From: CAYQEC01 sp964569015
Lineage (GTDB): Bacteria > Actinomycetota > Acidimicrobiia > Spongiisociales > UBA5794
DNA length: 64,000 nt
NCBI GenBank assembly: GCA_964569015.1
Contig: CAZMSN010000003.1
Span: 31,323-95,322, forward strand
Direction of reading: 5' to 3'
Notes under the pieces: generated by a model
Told to the model about the DNA's origin: nothing
The model's database searches: none
The model's input: the letters and a program-made list of their open reading frames with translations, nothing else
Program-made: the position numbers and the translations under genes
Shown: piece by piece, positions 25,010-33,415 of the stretch
Layout of the letters: every line of letters starts with the position of its first letter
How positions within the stretch are numbered: the first letter of the stretch is position 1

Positions 25010-25545
25010 GATGGCCACGATTGCGCGGCTTGGCGGCGGGGTTCATCGCCCTGGGACTGGTCGTCGCCGGAACGGTGGCCGCCTGGATCGTCATCACCTC
25101 AGGGGTCCTGGCCGCCCAGCCCGGGCGGCCGGACGACGGCCCTGAGCGACCTCGCGCCGCCACTGAGGCGCTCGAGGCGACAGAATCCGCACCGCTTTCG
25201 GCGTCTTTCCAGATCTCCCAGCCGCGTGACCCCTTCCGCCCCCTGATCACCGAGGGATCCACCACGGGCGACATTCCCGGCATCGGGGGGGTTCCCGGTG
25301 GCGAGGAGCCCGCCGACGGCGACGGCTTCGCGCCGACGGCGACAACGATCACTCTCAAGGCGATACGCGAAGTCAGCGGCGTGCTGCGCGCCACTGTCGT
25401 GGTCGGCACGGTGAGCTACGACGTCGGCGTTGGGGATACGTTCGCCGTGTCCTACAAGGTCATCAGCTTGACCACGACGAAGGGCGTCTTCACCTTCGGC
25501 GACAGTGCATTCGAGCTCAGCATCGGCCAGCAGATCCTCAAATAG
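25006..25545 (+). CDS. PilP-like pilus assembly protein
   Basis: 179 residues. One N-terminal helix (FIALGLVVAGTVAAWIVITS), a low-complexity linker, then the motif SQPRDPFRPLITE, which resembles the RDPF segment of PilP. A small C-terminal beta domain follows (VSYDVGVGDTFAVSYKVISL and FTFGDSAFELSIGQQIL), similar to the PilP/GspC homology region. In diderms PilP links PilNO to the secretin PilQ. No secretin is present here, as expected for a monoderm, so its partner would differ. It is the last gene of the pilus cluster. Confidence 0.65.
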   Translation: MRWPRLRGLAAGFIALGLVVAGTVAAWIVITSGVLAAQPGRPDDGPERPRAATEALEATESAPLSASFQISQPRDPFRPLITEGSTTGDIPGIGGVPGGEEPADGDGFAPTATTITLKAIREVSGVLRATVVVGTVSYDVGVGDTFAVSYKVISLTTTKGVFTFGDSAFELSIGQQILK

Positions 25546-25594
25546 CGCCGGATATTTCAGAACTCCGCTGGATGCGGAGCCCCTTGGGGTGGAG

Positions 25595-25612
25595 GGCCGG
25601 GCAACCGGCCTT
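25595..25612 (+). terminator. Possible terminator after the pilus cluster
   Basis: A GGCCGG/CCGGCC stem with a GCAA tetraloop at 25595-25610, followed by TT and a pyrimidine run (TTCCCCCTGTTGT). It lies 50 nt after the pilP-like stop and 60 nt before aroC. The U-tract is poor. Confidence 0.4.
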
Positions 25613-25670
25613 CCCCCTGTTGTGGCATAGTGGCGGGCAGGGGCGGCGGCGGCGGGTACCATCAGTCGCC

Positions 25671-26822
25671 ATGTTGCGATTTCTCACCGCAGGCGAATCA
25701 CACGGGCCGGGCCTGGTGGCCGTCGTCGAAGGCTTGCCCGCCGGGCTGGACGTGTCGCGAGACGGCATCGGCGCCGAGTTGGCGCGGCGCCGGCTCGGCT
25801 ACGGTCGCGGCCGGCGCATGCTGGTGGAACGGGACGAGGTGGAGATCCTTGGCGGGGTGCGTTTCGGCCGGACGCTGGGAAGCCCCGTCGCGGTGGTCAT
25901 TCGAAACACCGAATGGGCAAAGTGGGCTGAGGAGATGTCGCCGGCGCCGGGACGATCCCACCGTGAGCTGAGCACCCCCCGTCCTGGCCACGCCGACCTC
26001 TGCGGGATGCTGAAGTACGACAGCCACGACGCCAGGGACATCCTCGAACGCGCCTCGGCTCGGGAGACCGCGGCCCTCACCGTGGTCGGCTATCTGGCCA
26101 AGCAACTCCTGGCCATCCTCGACATGTCGGTGCTCAGCCACGTGGTACGCATCGGATCGGTCGTGGCGAAGTCCGAGCGTCTCCCCAGGCCAGACGATCT
26201 CGCCGCGATCGACGCGTCGTCGGTACGGGTCTTGGATTCGACGTACGCCGACGCGATGGTGGCCGAGATCGAGGCTGCAAAAGAGGACCGTGACACGCTC
26301 GGCGGGGTCGTCGAGGTACTGGCCTACGGGGTGCCTGTCGGCCTGGGGAGCCACGCGCACCACGATCGGCGTCTGGACGCTCGGCTCGCCGAGGCGCTCA
26401 TGTCGATCCAAGGGATCAAGGGCGTCGAGATCGGCGACGGCTTCGCAGTGGCGGAGAAGCGGGGCTCGATTGCCCACGATGAGATCTACTACGAAGCGGG
26501 AGAGTTCGTTCGCCACACCGGACGGGCCGGCGGGACCGAGGGCGGGATCAGTATGGGAGGTCTCCTCCGGGTGCGAGCCGCCATGAAGCCCATCTCAACG
26601 GTCATGCGCCCGCTCGACACCGTCGATGTCAACACCAAGGAAGCCGACAAGGCGTTCCGGGAACGGAGTGACGTGTGCGCGGTGCCGGCCGCGGGTGTGG
26701 CGGCTGAGCAGATGGTCGCGATCGTGCTCGCCCAAGAGGCGCAGCGGAAATTCGGCGGCGACACCATGAGCGACATGCGGGGAGCACTCGAAGCATACCG
26801 CAGCCGCATCGCCTCCTTCTGA
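25671..26822 (+). CDS. aroC: Chorismate synthase
   Basis: 383 residues from ATG 25671. Family motifs are present: FLTAGESHGPGLVAVVEGLP at the N-terminus, GYGRGRRMLVERDEVEILGG, the HADL motif in RPGHADLCGMLKY and GGTEGGISMGGLLRVRAAMK. The conserved C-terminal RSDVCAVPAAGVAAEQMVA is also there. It converts EPSP to chorismate using reduced FMN. The longer upstream frame is rejected because it runs through the terminator-like hairpin and homology starts at this ATG. Confidence 0.95.
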   Translation: MLRFLTAGESHGPGLVAVVEGLPAGLDVSRDGIGAELARRRLGYGRGRRMLVERDEVEILGGVRFGRTLGSPVAVVIRNTEWAKWAEEMSPAPGRSHRELSTPRPGHADLCGMLKYDSHDARDILERASARETAALTVVGYLAKQLLAILDMSVLSHVVRIGSVVAKSERLPRPDDLAAIDASSVRVLDSTYADAMVAEIEAAKEDRDTLGGVVEVLAYGVPVGLGSHAHHDRRLDARLAEALMSIQGIKGVEIGDGFAVAEKRGSIAHDEIYYEAGEFVRHTGRAGGTEGGISMGGLLRVRAAMKPISTVMRPLDTVDVNTKEADKAFRERSDVCAVPAAGVAAEQMVAIVLAQEAQRKFGGDTMSDMRGALEAYRSRIASF

Positions 26823-26827
26823 GTGTG

Positions 26828-27340
26828 ATGAGCGGGCATCTCTGGCTGATCGGGATGATGGGCGCCGGGAAGACCTCGGTGGGCCGAGTGATGTCCTGGC
26901 GGCTCGAAGTGCCGTTCTACGACACGGATGAGGACGTGGAGGCGGAAGCCGGCTGCCCGATCGCGTGTCTGTGGAAGGAGCAAGGCGAGCCGGCGTTCCG
27001 AGAGATGGAGGCCGCCGCGGTGCAACGGGTAGCGGGGTACCCTCCCGGCGTTGTGGCCACCGGGGGCGGAGTGGTGCTCGACAGACGCAACGTGACGGCG
27101 ATGCGCTCCGGGGGTGTCGTCGCCTGGCTCAGAGCTCCGGCGGAGGAGCTGAGCCGGCGGGTGGGCGCCGACGCCGAGCGCCCGTTGCTGGCCGACGGCG
27201 AGGCTGCGGGGCGTCTCGGCGAGCTGCTCGACGCCAGGTCGGATCGTTACCGGGACGCGGCGAACTTCGTGATCGACACCGCCGGGCGCACGCCCGAGGA
27301 TGTGGCAACCGAGATCGAGGCGCTGTGGATCCGATCCTGA
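26828..27340 (+). CDS. aroK: Shikimate kinase
   Basis: 170 residues. Walker A is IGMMGAGKTSVGRVM, the shikimate-binding DTDEDVEAEAG and TGGGVVLDRRN are intact, and the lid has the RPLL motif (AERPLLADGEA). It phosphorylates shikimate with ATP. GTG 26825 and ATG 26828 are adjacent in frame; ATG is preferred. The aroB frame starts 16 nt before its end. Confidence 0.93.
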   Translation: MSGHLWLIGMMGAGKTSVGRVMSWRLEVPFYDTDEDVEAEAGCPIACLWKEQGEPAFREMEAAAVQRVAGYPPGVVATGGGVVLDRRNVTAMRSGGVVAWLRAPAEELSRRVGADAERPLLADGEAAGRLGELLDARSDRYRDAANFVIDTAGRTPEDVATEIEALWIRS

Positions 27341-28374
27341 TCTCCGAAGGTTCTACGCCGGTCTCCGAGATCCGTGTGGAGGGCGACGCCTTGGCACGGG
27401 CGGACACGCTCTTGCCGGCGTCGGCCCGGCGGCGGCGGGTCGCCATCCTCACCCAGCCGCCACCGGCTCATCATGCCCGCCGCGTCGCGCGGACGCTGCG
27501 CGCGGAGGGGTACACGGTCTCCATCAGGATTCTGCCCGATCGCGAGGAGGCGAAGACGCTGTCGGTTGCCGGCGACTGTTATCTCTGGCTCAACGATCTC
27601 GAGTTCACGCGACATGACACGGTGGTCGGTGTCGGCGGGGGAGCCGTCACCGACCTGGCGGGCTTCGTGGCCGCCACCTACCTGCGGGGGGTGGAGGCGA
27701 CGATGGTTCCGACGACCTTGCTGGGCGCGGTCGATGCCGCCATCGGAGGGAAGACGGCCGTCAACGTGGGCGGCAAGAACCTGGCCGGGGCGTTTCGTCA
27801 TCCGGCCCGAGTCGTCATCGATCCCGATCTGCTCAGGGACCTCCCCGTCGAGCTGATTCGAGAGGGTGCGGCCGAGGCACTCAAGGCCGGGCTGATCGCA
27901 GACCCGGACCTGGTGGCTCTCTATGAGCGGTTCGGGCTCGATGCGCCGCTGGATGAGGTGGTCACCCGGGCCGTGCGCGTCAAGGCGGCAGTGGTCTCGG
28001 AGGACTTCACCGAACAGGGACGACGGGCGGTGCTCAACTACGGGCACACCGTGGGTCATGCGATCGAGACCGCCACCGGGATCTCCCACGGGCACGCGGT
28101 GGCGATCGGCATGGTGGCGGCGGCGGCGGTCGCCGCCGAGCTGGTCGGTTTCGGAGAAGGAGAGCGGCAGCAGCGGGTGATCGAGCAGATCGGCCTTCCG
28201 GTCGCGGCGCCACTGGTCGACGCGACCGAGATCCGGCGTCTGATGATGCTCGACAAGAAGAGAGACGACCAGGGCCTGCGCATGGTGCTGCTGGAGCGCA
28301 TCGGCGAGGCGGTGGTTCGGCCCGTCGACGCCGCTAGCGTGGATACTGCGCTCGAGGCCGTCGCGATCGTCTGA
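27325..28374 (+). CDS. aroB: 3-dehydroquinate synthase
   Basis: 349 residues. NAD-binding and metal residues are recognisable: VVGVGGGAVTDLAGFVAATY, PTTLLGAVDAAIGGKTAVN, REGAAEALKAGLI, NYGHTVGHAIE and SHGHAVAIGM supply the Glu and His zinc ligands. It converts DAHP to 3-dehydroquinate. No ATG lies near the start of homology; GTG 27325, inside the end of aroK, gives the best fit, and a GTG at 27376 is a shorter option. The usual N-terminal strand is somewhat shortened. Confidence 0.92.
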   Translation: MDPILISEGSTPVSEIRVEGDALARADTLLPASARRRRVAILTQPPPAHHARRVARTLRAEGYTVSIRILPDREEAKTLSVAGDCYLWLNDLEFTRHDTVVGVGGGAVTDLAGFVAATYLRGVEATMVPTTLLGAVDAAIGGKTAVNVGGKNLAGAFRHPARVVIDPDLLRDLPVELIREGAAEALKAGLIADPDLVALYERFGLDAPLDEVVTRAVRVKAAVVSEDFTEQGRRAVLNYGHTVGHAIETATGISHGHAVAIGMVAAAAVAAELVGFGEGERQQRVIEQIGLPVAAPLVDATEIRRLMMLDKKRDDQGLRMVLLERIGEAVVRPVDAASVDTALEAVAIV

Positions 28375-28387
28375 GTGCCGGCCGAAG

Positions 28388-29464
28388 ATGACAGAGGAGC
28401 CGATGGACTACAGCCGCCGCATCCGCAGCCTGACGCGGGACCTCGAGCAGCCGTTGCTCGTCACTGATCTCAGGAACATTCGGTATCTGACCGGCTTCAC
28501 GGGAAGCAGCGCGTCCTTGCTGGCGACCCCGTCGGGTTGCACGTTCTTCACGGATGGACGCTACAGCGAGACGGCCGAGGAGCTAGTTTCCGGACTTCCC
28601 GACACGAAGCTGGTGGTCTCCACCTCCGGTCTGCACGAAACGCTGTCCCAGGCCATGTCGAGCGAGGCCGAAGTACAGCTCGAGGCCGCCCACGTGACCT
28701 GGGATTTCGTGGACAGACTGCGCCACGAGACCTCTGCCGAGCTGATCGCCAGCACCGGGATCGTAGAGCGGTACCGGCGGTGCAAGGACTCCGAGGAGAT
28801 CGAGGCGCTGCGGCGGGCCGCCGCCGCCGGAGACGACGCCTTCGCCCTTCTCTCCGACCTGCTGGAGACCTCGACGACTGAAGAGAACCTCGCCGAGAGG
28901 CTGGTGATGGCGATGAGGGAAGCAGGCGGCGAGCGGGCCGGATGGGGGCCAATCGTCGCCGCGGGCGCCAACGCGTCTCGGCCCCATCACGAAACGGGAG
29001 CCGACCAGGTGGGACCGGGTGTCCTGCTGCTGGACTACGGCTGCACCGTGGCCGGGTACCACTCCGACATGTCCAGGACCGTGCACACGAGCGAGGCGGC
29101 CGACCCGGAACTGGATCGTGTCCACCGGGCGGTGCAGGAGGCGAACGAGGCAGGCATCGCCGCGGTGAGCCCCGGGGTCGTCGCGGGGGATGTTGACGCG
29201 GTGTGCCGGAAGGTGCTCGAGAACCACGGCTACGCCGAGTACTTCACCCATTCGACGGGCCACGGTGTCGGGCTGGACATCCACGAAGAGCCATGGCTGC
29301 GGCGTGGCTCCGAGGACGTGCTGGAGCCGGGCCACGTTGTCACCGTCGAGCCTGGGGTGTATCTGCCCGGCAGGCTCGGGGTGCGCATCGAGGACATGGT
29401 CCTCGTCACCGAGAGCGGCCACGAGGTCCTCACGAGTTCGAGCAAGGAGCTGCGACACGCATGA
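28388..29464 (+). CDS. pepQ: Xaa-Pro aminopeptidase (M24 family)
   Basis: Up to 358 residues. A creatinase-like N-terminal domain (LVTDLRNIRYLTGFTGSSAS) precedes the pita-bread M24 domain. All five metal ligands are visible: Asp in LLLDYGCTVAGYHSDMSRT (two), His in HSTGHGVGLDIHEE, Glu in VTVEPGVYLPG and Glu in VRIEDMVL. It removes N-terminal residues before proline or cleaves X-Pro dipeptides. ATG 28388 and ATG 28403 are both possible; only the second has a GAGGAG just upstream. The aroB-pepQ-efp order is typical of Gram-positive bacteria. It overlaps efp by 4 nt. Confidence 0.9.
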   Translation: MTEEPMDYSRRIRSLTRDLEQPLLVTDLRNIRYLTGFTGSSASLLATPSGCTFFTDGRYSETAEELVSGLPDTKLVVSTSGLHETLSQAMSSEAEVQLEAAHVTWDFVDRLRHETSAELIASTGIVERYRRCKDSEEIEALRRAAAAGDDAFALLSDLLETSTTEENLAERLVMAMREAGGERAGWGPIVAAGANASRPHHETGADQVGPGVLLLDYGCTVAGYHSDMSRTVHTSEAADPELDRVHRAVQEANEAGIAAVSPGVVAGDVDAVCRKVLENHGYAEYFTHSTGHGVGLDIHEEPWLRRGSEDVLEPGHVVTVEPGVYLPGRLGVRIEDMVLVTESGHEVLTSSSKELRHA

Positions 29465-30021
29465 TCTCGACCAACGACGTCAAACCGGGCATGGCTCTGA
29501 ATCTCCCGGAAGGGCTTTTTTCGGTCGTGGACTATCAGCATGTCAAGCCTGGCAAGGGCAAGGCCTTCGTGCGGATGAAGCTCAAGAACGTGGAGACCGG
29601 CGCAGTGCTCGATCGCACCTTCCGCGCCGGCGAGAACGTCCCGCGCGCTGTGATCAATCGGCAAGACTTCCAGTTTCTCTTCAGGGACGACATGGGATTC
29701 CATTGCATGAACAGCGACACGTTCGAGCAGATGGCGGTAGCGACGGACCTGGTCGGTGATGCTGCCGATTACCTGGTGGAAGGCATGACTGTGCAACTCA
29801 ACCTGTTCGAGGGTCAGCCCGTCGGTGTCGAGCTTCCCGCCTCGGTGGAGCTGGAAGTCACTCACGCCGAGCCGGGTGTCAAAGGCGACCGGGTCTCCGG
29901 TGCCACCAAGCCGGTGACCATGGGGACCGGCCTCGTCATCCAGGCTCCGCTGTTCGTCGAGGAGGGTGACGTGGTCAAGGTGGACACCCGGACCGGGGAC
30001 TACATCACGCGGGTGTCGTGA
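29461..30021 (+). CDS. efp: Translation elongation factor P
   Basis: 186 residues from ATG 29461. Domain I has the conserved loop HVKPGKGKAFVRMKLKN with Lys at the position that contacts the CCA end of P-site tRNA. Domains II and III are recognised by the C-terminal PSVELEV-like ASVELEVTHAEPGVKGDRVS and GDYITRV. EF-P relieves ribosome stalling at polyproline. The modification enzyme, if any, is not in the window. The stop overlaps nusB (GTGA). Confidence 0.95.
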   Translation: MISTNDVKPGMALNLPEGLFSVVDYQHVKPGKGKAFVRMKLKNVETGAVLDRTFRAGENVPRAVINRQDFQFLFRDDMGFHCMNSDTFEQMAVATDLVGDAADYLVEGMTVQLNLFEGQPVGVELPASVELEVTHAEPGVKGDRVSGATKPVTMGTGLVIQAPLFVEEGDVVKVDTRTGDYITRVS

Positions 30022-30398
30022 TCCGGGGGAATCCTCGTCAGCAGGCGCTCGGTGCGCTCTACGCCGCCGAAGCGCAGCGCCGCGACGCTCCCGACCTCGC
30101 GGACTTGACGGCGCGGGCGGCCCGGATGGTGACCGGGGTATGGAAACACCTCGAGGAGCTGGACACTGCGATCGGCGCCGCGGCCACCGGCTGGCGCCTC
30201 GAGCGCATGCCGGCGGTGGATCGCAACCTTCTTCGCCTCGCGTTGTACGAACTGCGCTACACCAATACCCCGGTGGGCGTGATCGCCTCCGAGGCGGTCA
30301 TTCTCGCCAAGGAGTACTCGACCGAGCGGAGCGGCTCGTTCGTCAACGGCGTGATCGCCAAGCTCGCGGAGGAACGCGGGAGTCCGGCGGAGAGCTGA
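30018..30398 (+). CDS. nusB: Transcription antitermination factor NusB
   Basis: 126 residues, GTG start overlapping efp. The all-helical NusB fold is recognised by RQQALGALYAAEAQ at the N-terminus and the family core RMPAVDRNLLRLALYELRY, then VIASEAVILAKEYSTERSGSFVNGVI. NusB with NusE (S10) supports rRNA antitermination. A GGGCG/CGCCC hairpin with a CCTT loop at 30447-30460, followed by GTTTTC about 35 nt later, may end this transcript before the pyr leader. Confidence 0.92.
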   Translation: MIRGNPRQQALGALYAAEAQRRDAPDLADLTARAARMVTGVWKHLEELDTAIGAAATGWRLERMPAVDRNLLRLALYELRYTNTPVGVIASEAVILAKEYSTERSGSFVNGVIAKLAEERGSPAES

Positions 30399-30523
30399 CC
30401 TGGTCGCGGGCAGTTCACTGGGTGGGGAAGGCCGCTCCGGGGCTGAGGGCGCCTTCGCCCGAGAACGGGCCAGGTCGAGTTTTCGCGTTCGGGGGCGAGC
30501 ATCGTAAGGGTTGGAGGAGTTGG

Positions 30524-30532
30524 TGCTATGGT
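30524..30532 (+). promoter_or_regulatory. Extended -10 promoter of the pyr operon
   Basis: TGCTATGGT at 30524-30532 is an extended -10 element (TGn followed by TATGGT). No convincing -35 box is seen at 16-18 nt. A start about 7 nt later, near 30540, would place the PyrR-type hairpin at the very 5' end of the mRNA. Confidence 0.4.
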
Positions 30533-30540
30533 CCGTTGAG

Positions 30541-30582
30541 CCAACCTTTAAGCCCGGTTCCGTGAGGCCGGAAAGGAAGGAG
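30541..30582 (+). promoter_or_regulatory. PyrR-binding-loop leader overlapping a Shine-Dalgarno
   Basis: The sequence GGTTCCGTGAGGCC at 30556-30569 matches the PyrR anti-terminator loop consensus (UCCNGNGAGG). CCGG at 30554-30557 pairs with CCGG at 30568-30571. After a purine-rich bulge (AAGC), CCTTT at 30545-30549 pairs with AAAGG at 30572-30576. The lower stem takes up part of the purine-rich ribosome-binding site AAAGGAAGGAG (30572-30582) of the small ORF at 30588. PyrR bound with UMP should therefore repress translation. Confidence 0.7.
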
Positions 30583-30587
30583 CACCG

Positions 30588-30662
30588 ATGAAGACGCCGA
30601 AAGGCGCGTCCCGGTCCGCGGCGCGAGACGCCGCATCTCCCGTGATTCTTGGAGCAGGCTGA
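30588..30662 (+). CDS. Small upstream ORF coupled to pyrR
   Basis: 24 codons plus TGA, beginning ATGAAGACGCCGAAAGGC, with AAGGAG 5 nt upstream. The stop TGA shares its last base with the pyrR ATG (TGATG), so ribosomes finishing the peptide can re-initiate on pyrR. The peptide, rich in Ala, Arg and Ser, has no recognisable domain and probably matters only as a coupling device. No other ribosome-binding site is visible immediately before pyrR. Confidence 0.55.
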   Translation: MKTPKGASRSAARDAASPVILGAG

Positions 30663-31216
30663 TGCGCGCCGTCATGACGGGGGACGACGTTGAACGGGCT
30701 CTGCGCCGCATCGCCTACGAGATCCTCGAACGCAATCGAGGCGCCGAGGATCTCGTGCTGCTGGGGATCCACACCCGTGGAGCGCCACTCGCCGTTCGGC
30801 TGGGCAGGTACCTCGCCGACATCGAAGAGACCGGGGTCGAGGTGGGGACACTCGACATCGGCATGTATCGGGATGACCTCGATCAGCGGCCGACGACGCC
30901 GCTGGGGCCGACCGAGATTCCGGTATCGCTCGACGGCCGCACCGTGGTGCTGGTCGACGACGTCCTGTACACGGGGCGCACCATCCGGGCTGCGCTCGAT
31001 GCCCTTGCCGACATCGGGCGGGCACGCCGCGTCCAACTGGCGGTGCTCGTCGATCGGGGGCATCGGGAGCTGCCGATCAGGGCCGACTACGTGGGGAAGA
31101 ACATGCCGACGTCGCTCGACGAGCGAGTGATGGTGAAGATCGACGAGATCGACGGGGCAGAGGGTGTGTGGATCGAAGACCGGCCGCCGGTTGAAGCGGA
31201 AGGAGAGGGTCGATGA
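30662..31216 (+). CDS. pyrR: Bifunctional pyr operon regulator / uracil phosphoribosyltransferase PyrR
   Basis: 184 residues. The type I PRTase PRPP loop is VVLVDDVLYTGRTIRAALDA, and the N-terminus carries LGIHTRGAPLAVRLGRYLAD. The family tail LPIRADYVGKNMPTS is conserved. PyrR binds pyr mRNA in a UMP-dependent way and has weak uracil phosphoribosyltransferase activity. It heads the pyrimidine operon and lies directly behind its own probable target leader. It overlaps pyrB by 4 nt. Confidence 0.95.
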   Translation: MRAVMTGDDVERALRRIAYEILERNRGAEDLVLLGIHTRGAPLAVRLGRYLADIEETGVEVGTLDIGMYRDDLDQRPTTPLGPTEIPVSLDGRTVVLVDDVLYTGRTIRAALDALADIGRARRVQLAVLVDRGHRELPIRADYVGKNMPTSLDERVMVKIDEIDGAEGVWIEDRPPVEAEGEGR

Positions 31217-32130
31217 GAGATCTGCTGTCGACCGAGGGGCTCGACCGGGCGACGCTGGAGAGCCTGCTCGACGATGGGGAGGAGTTCGCCGAGGTGCTCC
31301 GCCGCCCGATTCCCAAGGTGCCCGCACTGCGCGGCAAGACGGTCGCCACCATGTTCTTCGAGCCATCGACGCGTACCCGTCTCTCGTTCGAGCGGGCCGC
31401 CAGGGCGCTGTCGGCGGACACGCTGTCGTTTGCGCCGGGAACCTCATCGCTGAAGAAGGGGGAGAGCCTCAAGGACACCGTGCTGACCATCCAGGCCATG
31501 GGGGCCGATCTCATGGTGGTGCGCCACACCTCCACCGGTGCCCCATGGCGGGTTGCAGAGTGGACCCACCTCCCGGTGATCAACGGAGGGGACGGTGCCC
31601 ATCAGCACCCGACCCAGGCGCTGCTGGATGCGCTGACGCTGCGGCAGCGTTTCGGGAGTCTCGACGGACTACGCATCGGCATCGTCGGCGACATCCGCCA
31701 TTCCCGGGTGGCGCGTTCCGACGTGTTCGCTTTCTCCACGCTGGGGGCCGAGGTCACCCTGGTGGCGCCGCCGACGTTGCTGCCTCCGGATCTGACCGGG
31801 TGGCCGGTGGAGGTGGCGCGCGAGCTCGATGACGTCCTCACGGAGCTGGATGCGATCTACCTGCTCCGAGTCCAGTCGGAGCGGGGTGGAGCATCGGTGT
31901 TCCCATCGGTGCAGGAGTATCGCCAGCGTTTCGGGATGACCCGCCAAAGACTTGCGCGCCTCAAGCCGGACACGGCTGTGCTCCATCCCGGTCCGATGAT
32001 CCGCGGGGTGGAGATCGACCACGAGGTCGCCGATGATGCGAGATGCCTGGTGCTCAACCAGGTGGCCAACGGGGTAGCGGTGCGCATGGCGGCGCTGTTC
32101 CAGCTGCTCGGGGGTGAGCGCGATGAGTGA
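31213..32130 (+). CDS. pyrB: Aspartate carbamoyltransferase catalytic subunit
   Basis: 305 residues. The carbamoyl-phosphate site is FFEPSTRTRLSFERAA, followed by KKGESLKDT, the HPTQALLDALTL segment, and the C-terminal LHPGPMIRGVEI. It condenses carbamoyl phosphate with aspartate, the first committed step of UMP synthesis. No regulatory subunit gene (pyrI) is adjacent. Starts at ATG 31213 and overlaps pyrC by 8 nt. Confidence 0.95.
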   Translation: MRDLLSTEGLDRATLESLLDDGEEFAEVLRRPIPKVPALRGKTVATMFFEPSTRTRLSFERAARALSADTLSFAPGTSSLKKGESLKDTVLTIQAMGADLMVVRHTSTGAPWRVAEWTHLPVINGGDGAHQHPTQALLDALTLRQRFGSLDGLRIGIVGDIRHSRVARSDVFAFSTLGAEVTLVAPPTLLPPDLTGWPVEVARELDDVLTELDAIYLLRVQSERGGASVFPSVQEYRQRFGMTRQRLARLKPDTAVLHPGPMIRGVEIDHEVADDARCLVLNQVANGVAVRMAALFQLLGGERDE

Positions 32131-33415
32131 GGTGACGCTGCGCAACGCTGTGATCGTTGCGGACGGGCGAGCCCTGGAGGGACGCAACGATCTCGTGGTT
32201 CGCGACGACGTGGTGGCGGAGATCGGCCCGAATCTCGAGCCGGCGGGCGACGTGATCGACTGTGACGGCGCTTGGGTGGGTCCCGGGCTGGTAGACGTGC
32301 ACACCCATTTGCGTGAGCCCGGCCAGGAGTGGAAAGAGGACATCGCGTCCGGTTCGGCGGCGGCGGCCGCCGGCGGATATACCGCGGTGGTCGCCATGCC
32401 GAACACCGAACCCGCCATCGACGCCGGTCATCTGGCGCGGTACGTCCAGGAACGGGGACGCGAGGTCGGGTTGGTGGATGTGATGTCGGCCGGGTGCATC
32501 ACCGCCGGGCGCCGCGGTCAGAAGCTCGCACACCTCGATGAGCTGTGGGACGCCGGGGTTCGCCTGTTCACCGACGACGGCGACTCGGTGGCGGATGCCG
32601 GGCTGCTGCGGCGGGCGATGGAGTACCTCGCCGAGCGGGGCGGTGTGATCGCGGAGCATTGTATGGACGCCGGCCTTGCTGCCGGTGGCCAGGTTCACGA
32701 GGGCGAGGTGGCATCCCGACTCGGGATGGCGACGATTCCCCGTGAGGCGGAAGAGATGATCATCGCCCGCGATTTCGCGCTGGTGCGACTCACCGGGGCT
32801 CGCTACCACGTGCAGCACGTCTCCACCGCCGGCGCGGTGGAGCTGGTGGCGGCAGCGAAGGCCGAGGGTCTCCCGGTGACCGCCGAGGCGACACCGCACC
32901 ATCTCTGCTTCGATCACTCGTACGTCGAGGAAGCCAACCCGGTCTACAAGATGATGCCGCCGTTGCGGGAGCTCTCGGACGTGGAGGCGATTCGCCAAGC
33001 CCTCCGGGACGGGATCATCGACGTCGTGGGGACCGATCACGCCCCGCACGCCGCCCATGAGAAGGACGTGCCGTGGGAGGAGGCGCCTTTTGGCGTCATC
33101 GGTTTGGAGTGGGCCGGCGCGGTGGTGAACACCATGGTCGGGCTCGACCCCGAGGCGTTCTTCCGGGTTCTCTCGGGCACTCCGGCGAATCTGGTCGGAC
33201 TCGAGCACCACGGGCGGCTCGCGGTCGGGAGGGACGCAAACATCGTCGTGTTCGCCCCGAACCAAGCGGCGGACACGAGCCGGACGGTGTCAATGGCGCC
33301 GAACTCACCCTACCTCGGAATGGAACTGCGAGGTCGGGTGATCCACACGATGCTGCGGGGCCGGCTGACGGTGCGCGACGGAGAAGCCGCGACGCCAGCG
33401 GGAGCGGCTGGGTGA
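32123..33415 (+). CDS. pyrC: Dihydroorotase (type I)
   Basis: 430 residues from ATG 32123, with GGGGGTGAG upstream; GTG 32114 is an alternative. Metal ligands are seen in VDVHTHLREPGQEWKED, HCMDAG and the catalytic Asp in VVGTDHAPHAAHEKD; PNTEPAID is the substrate-binding segment. At about 45 kDa it belongs to the type I dihydroorotases, which often associate with PyrB. It closes carbamoyl-aspartate to dihydroorotate. It overlaps carA by 4 nt (GTGA). Confidence 0.95.
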   Translation: MSEVTLRNAVIVADGRALEGRNDLVVRDDVVAEIGPNLEPAGDVIDCDGAWVGPGLVDVHTHLREPGQEWKEDIASGSAAAAAGGYTAVVAMPNTEPAIDAGHLARYVQERGREVGLVDVMSAGCITAGRRGQKLAHLDELWDAGVRLFTDDGDSVADAGLLRRAMEYLAERGGVIAEHCMDAGLAAGGQVHEGEVASRLGMATIPREAEEMIIARDFALVRLTGARYHVQHVSTAGAVELVAAAKAEGLPVTAEATPHHLCFDHSYVEEANPVYKMMPPLRELSDVEAIRQALRDGIIDVVGTDHAPHAAHEKDVPWEEAPFGVIGLEWAGAVVNTMVGLDPEAFFRVLSGTPANLVGLEHHGRLAVGRDANIVVFAPNQAADTSRTVSMAPNSPYLGMELRGRVIHTMLRGRLTVRDGEAATPAGAAG

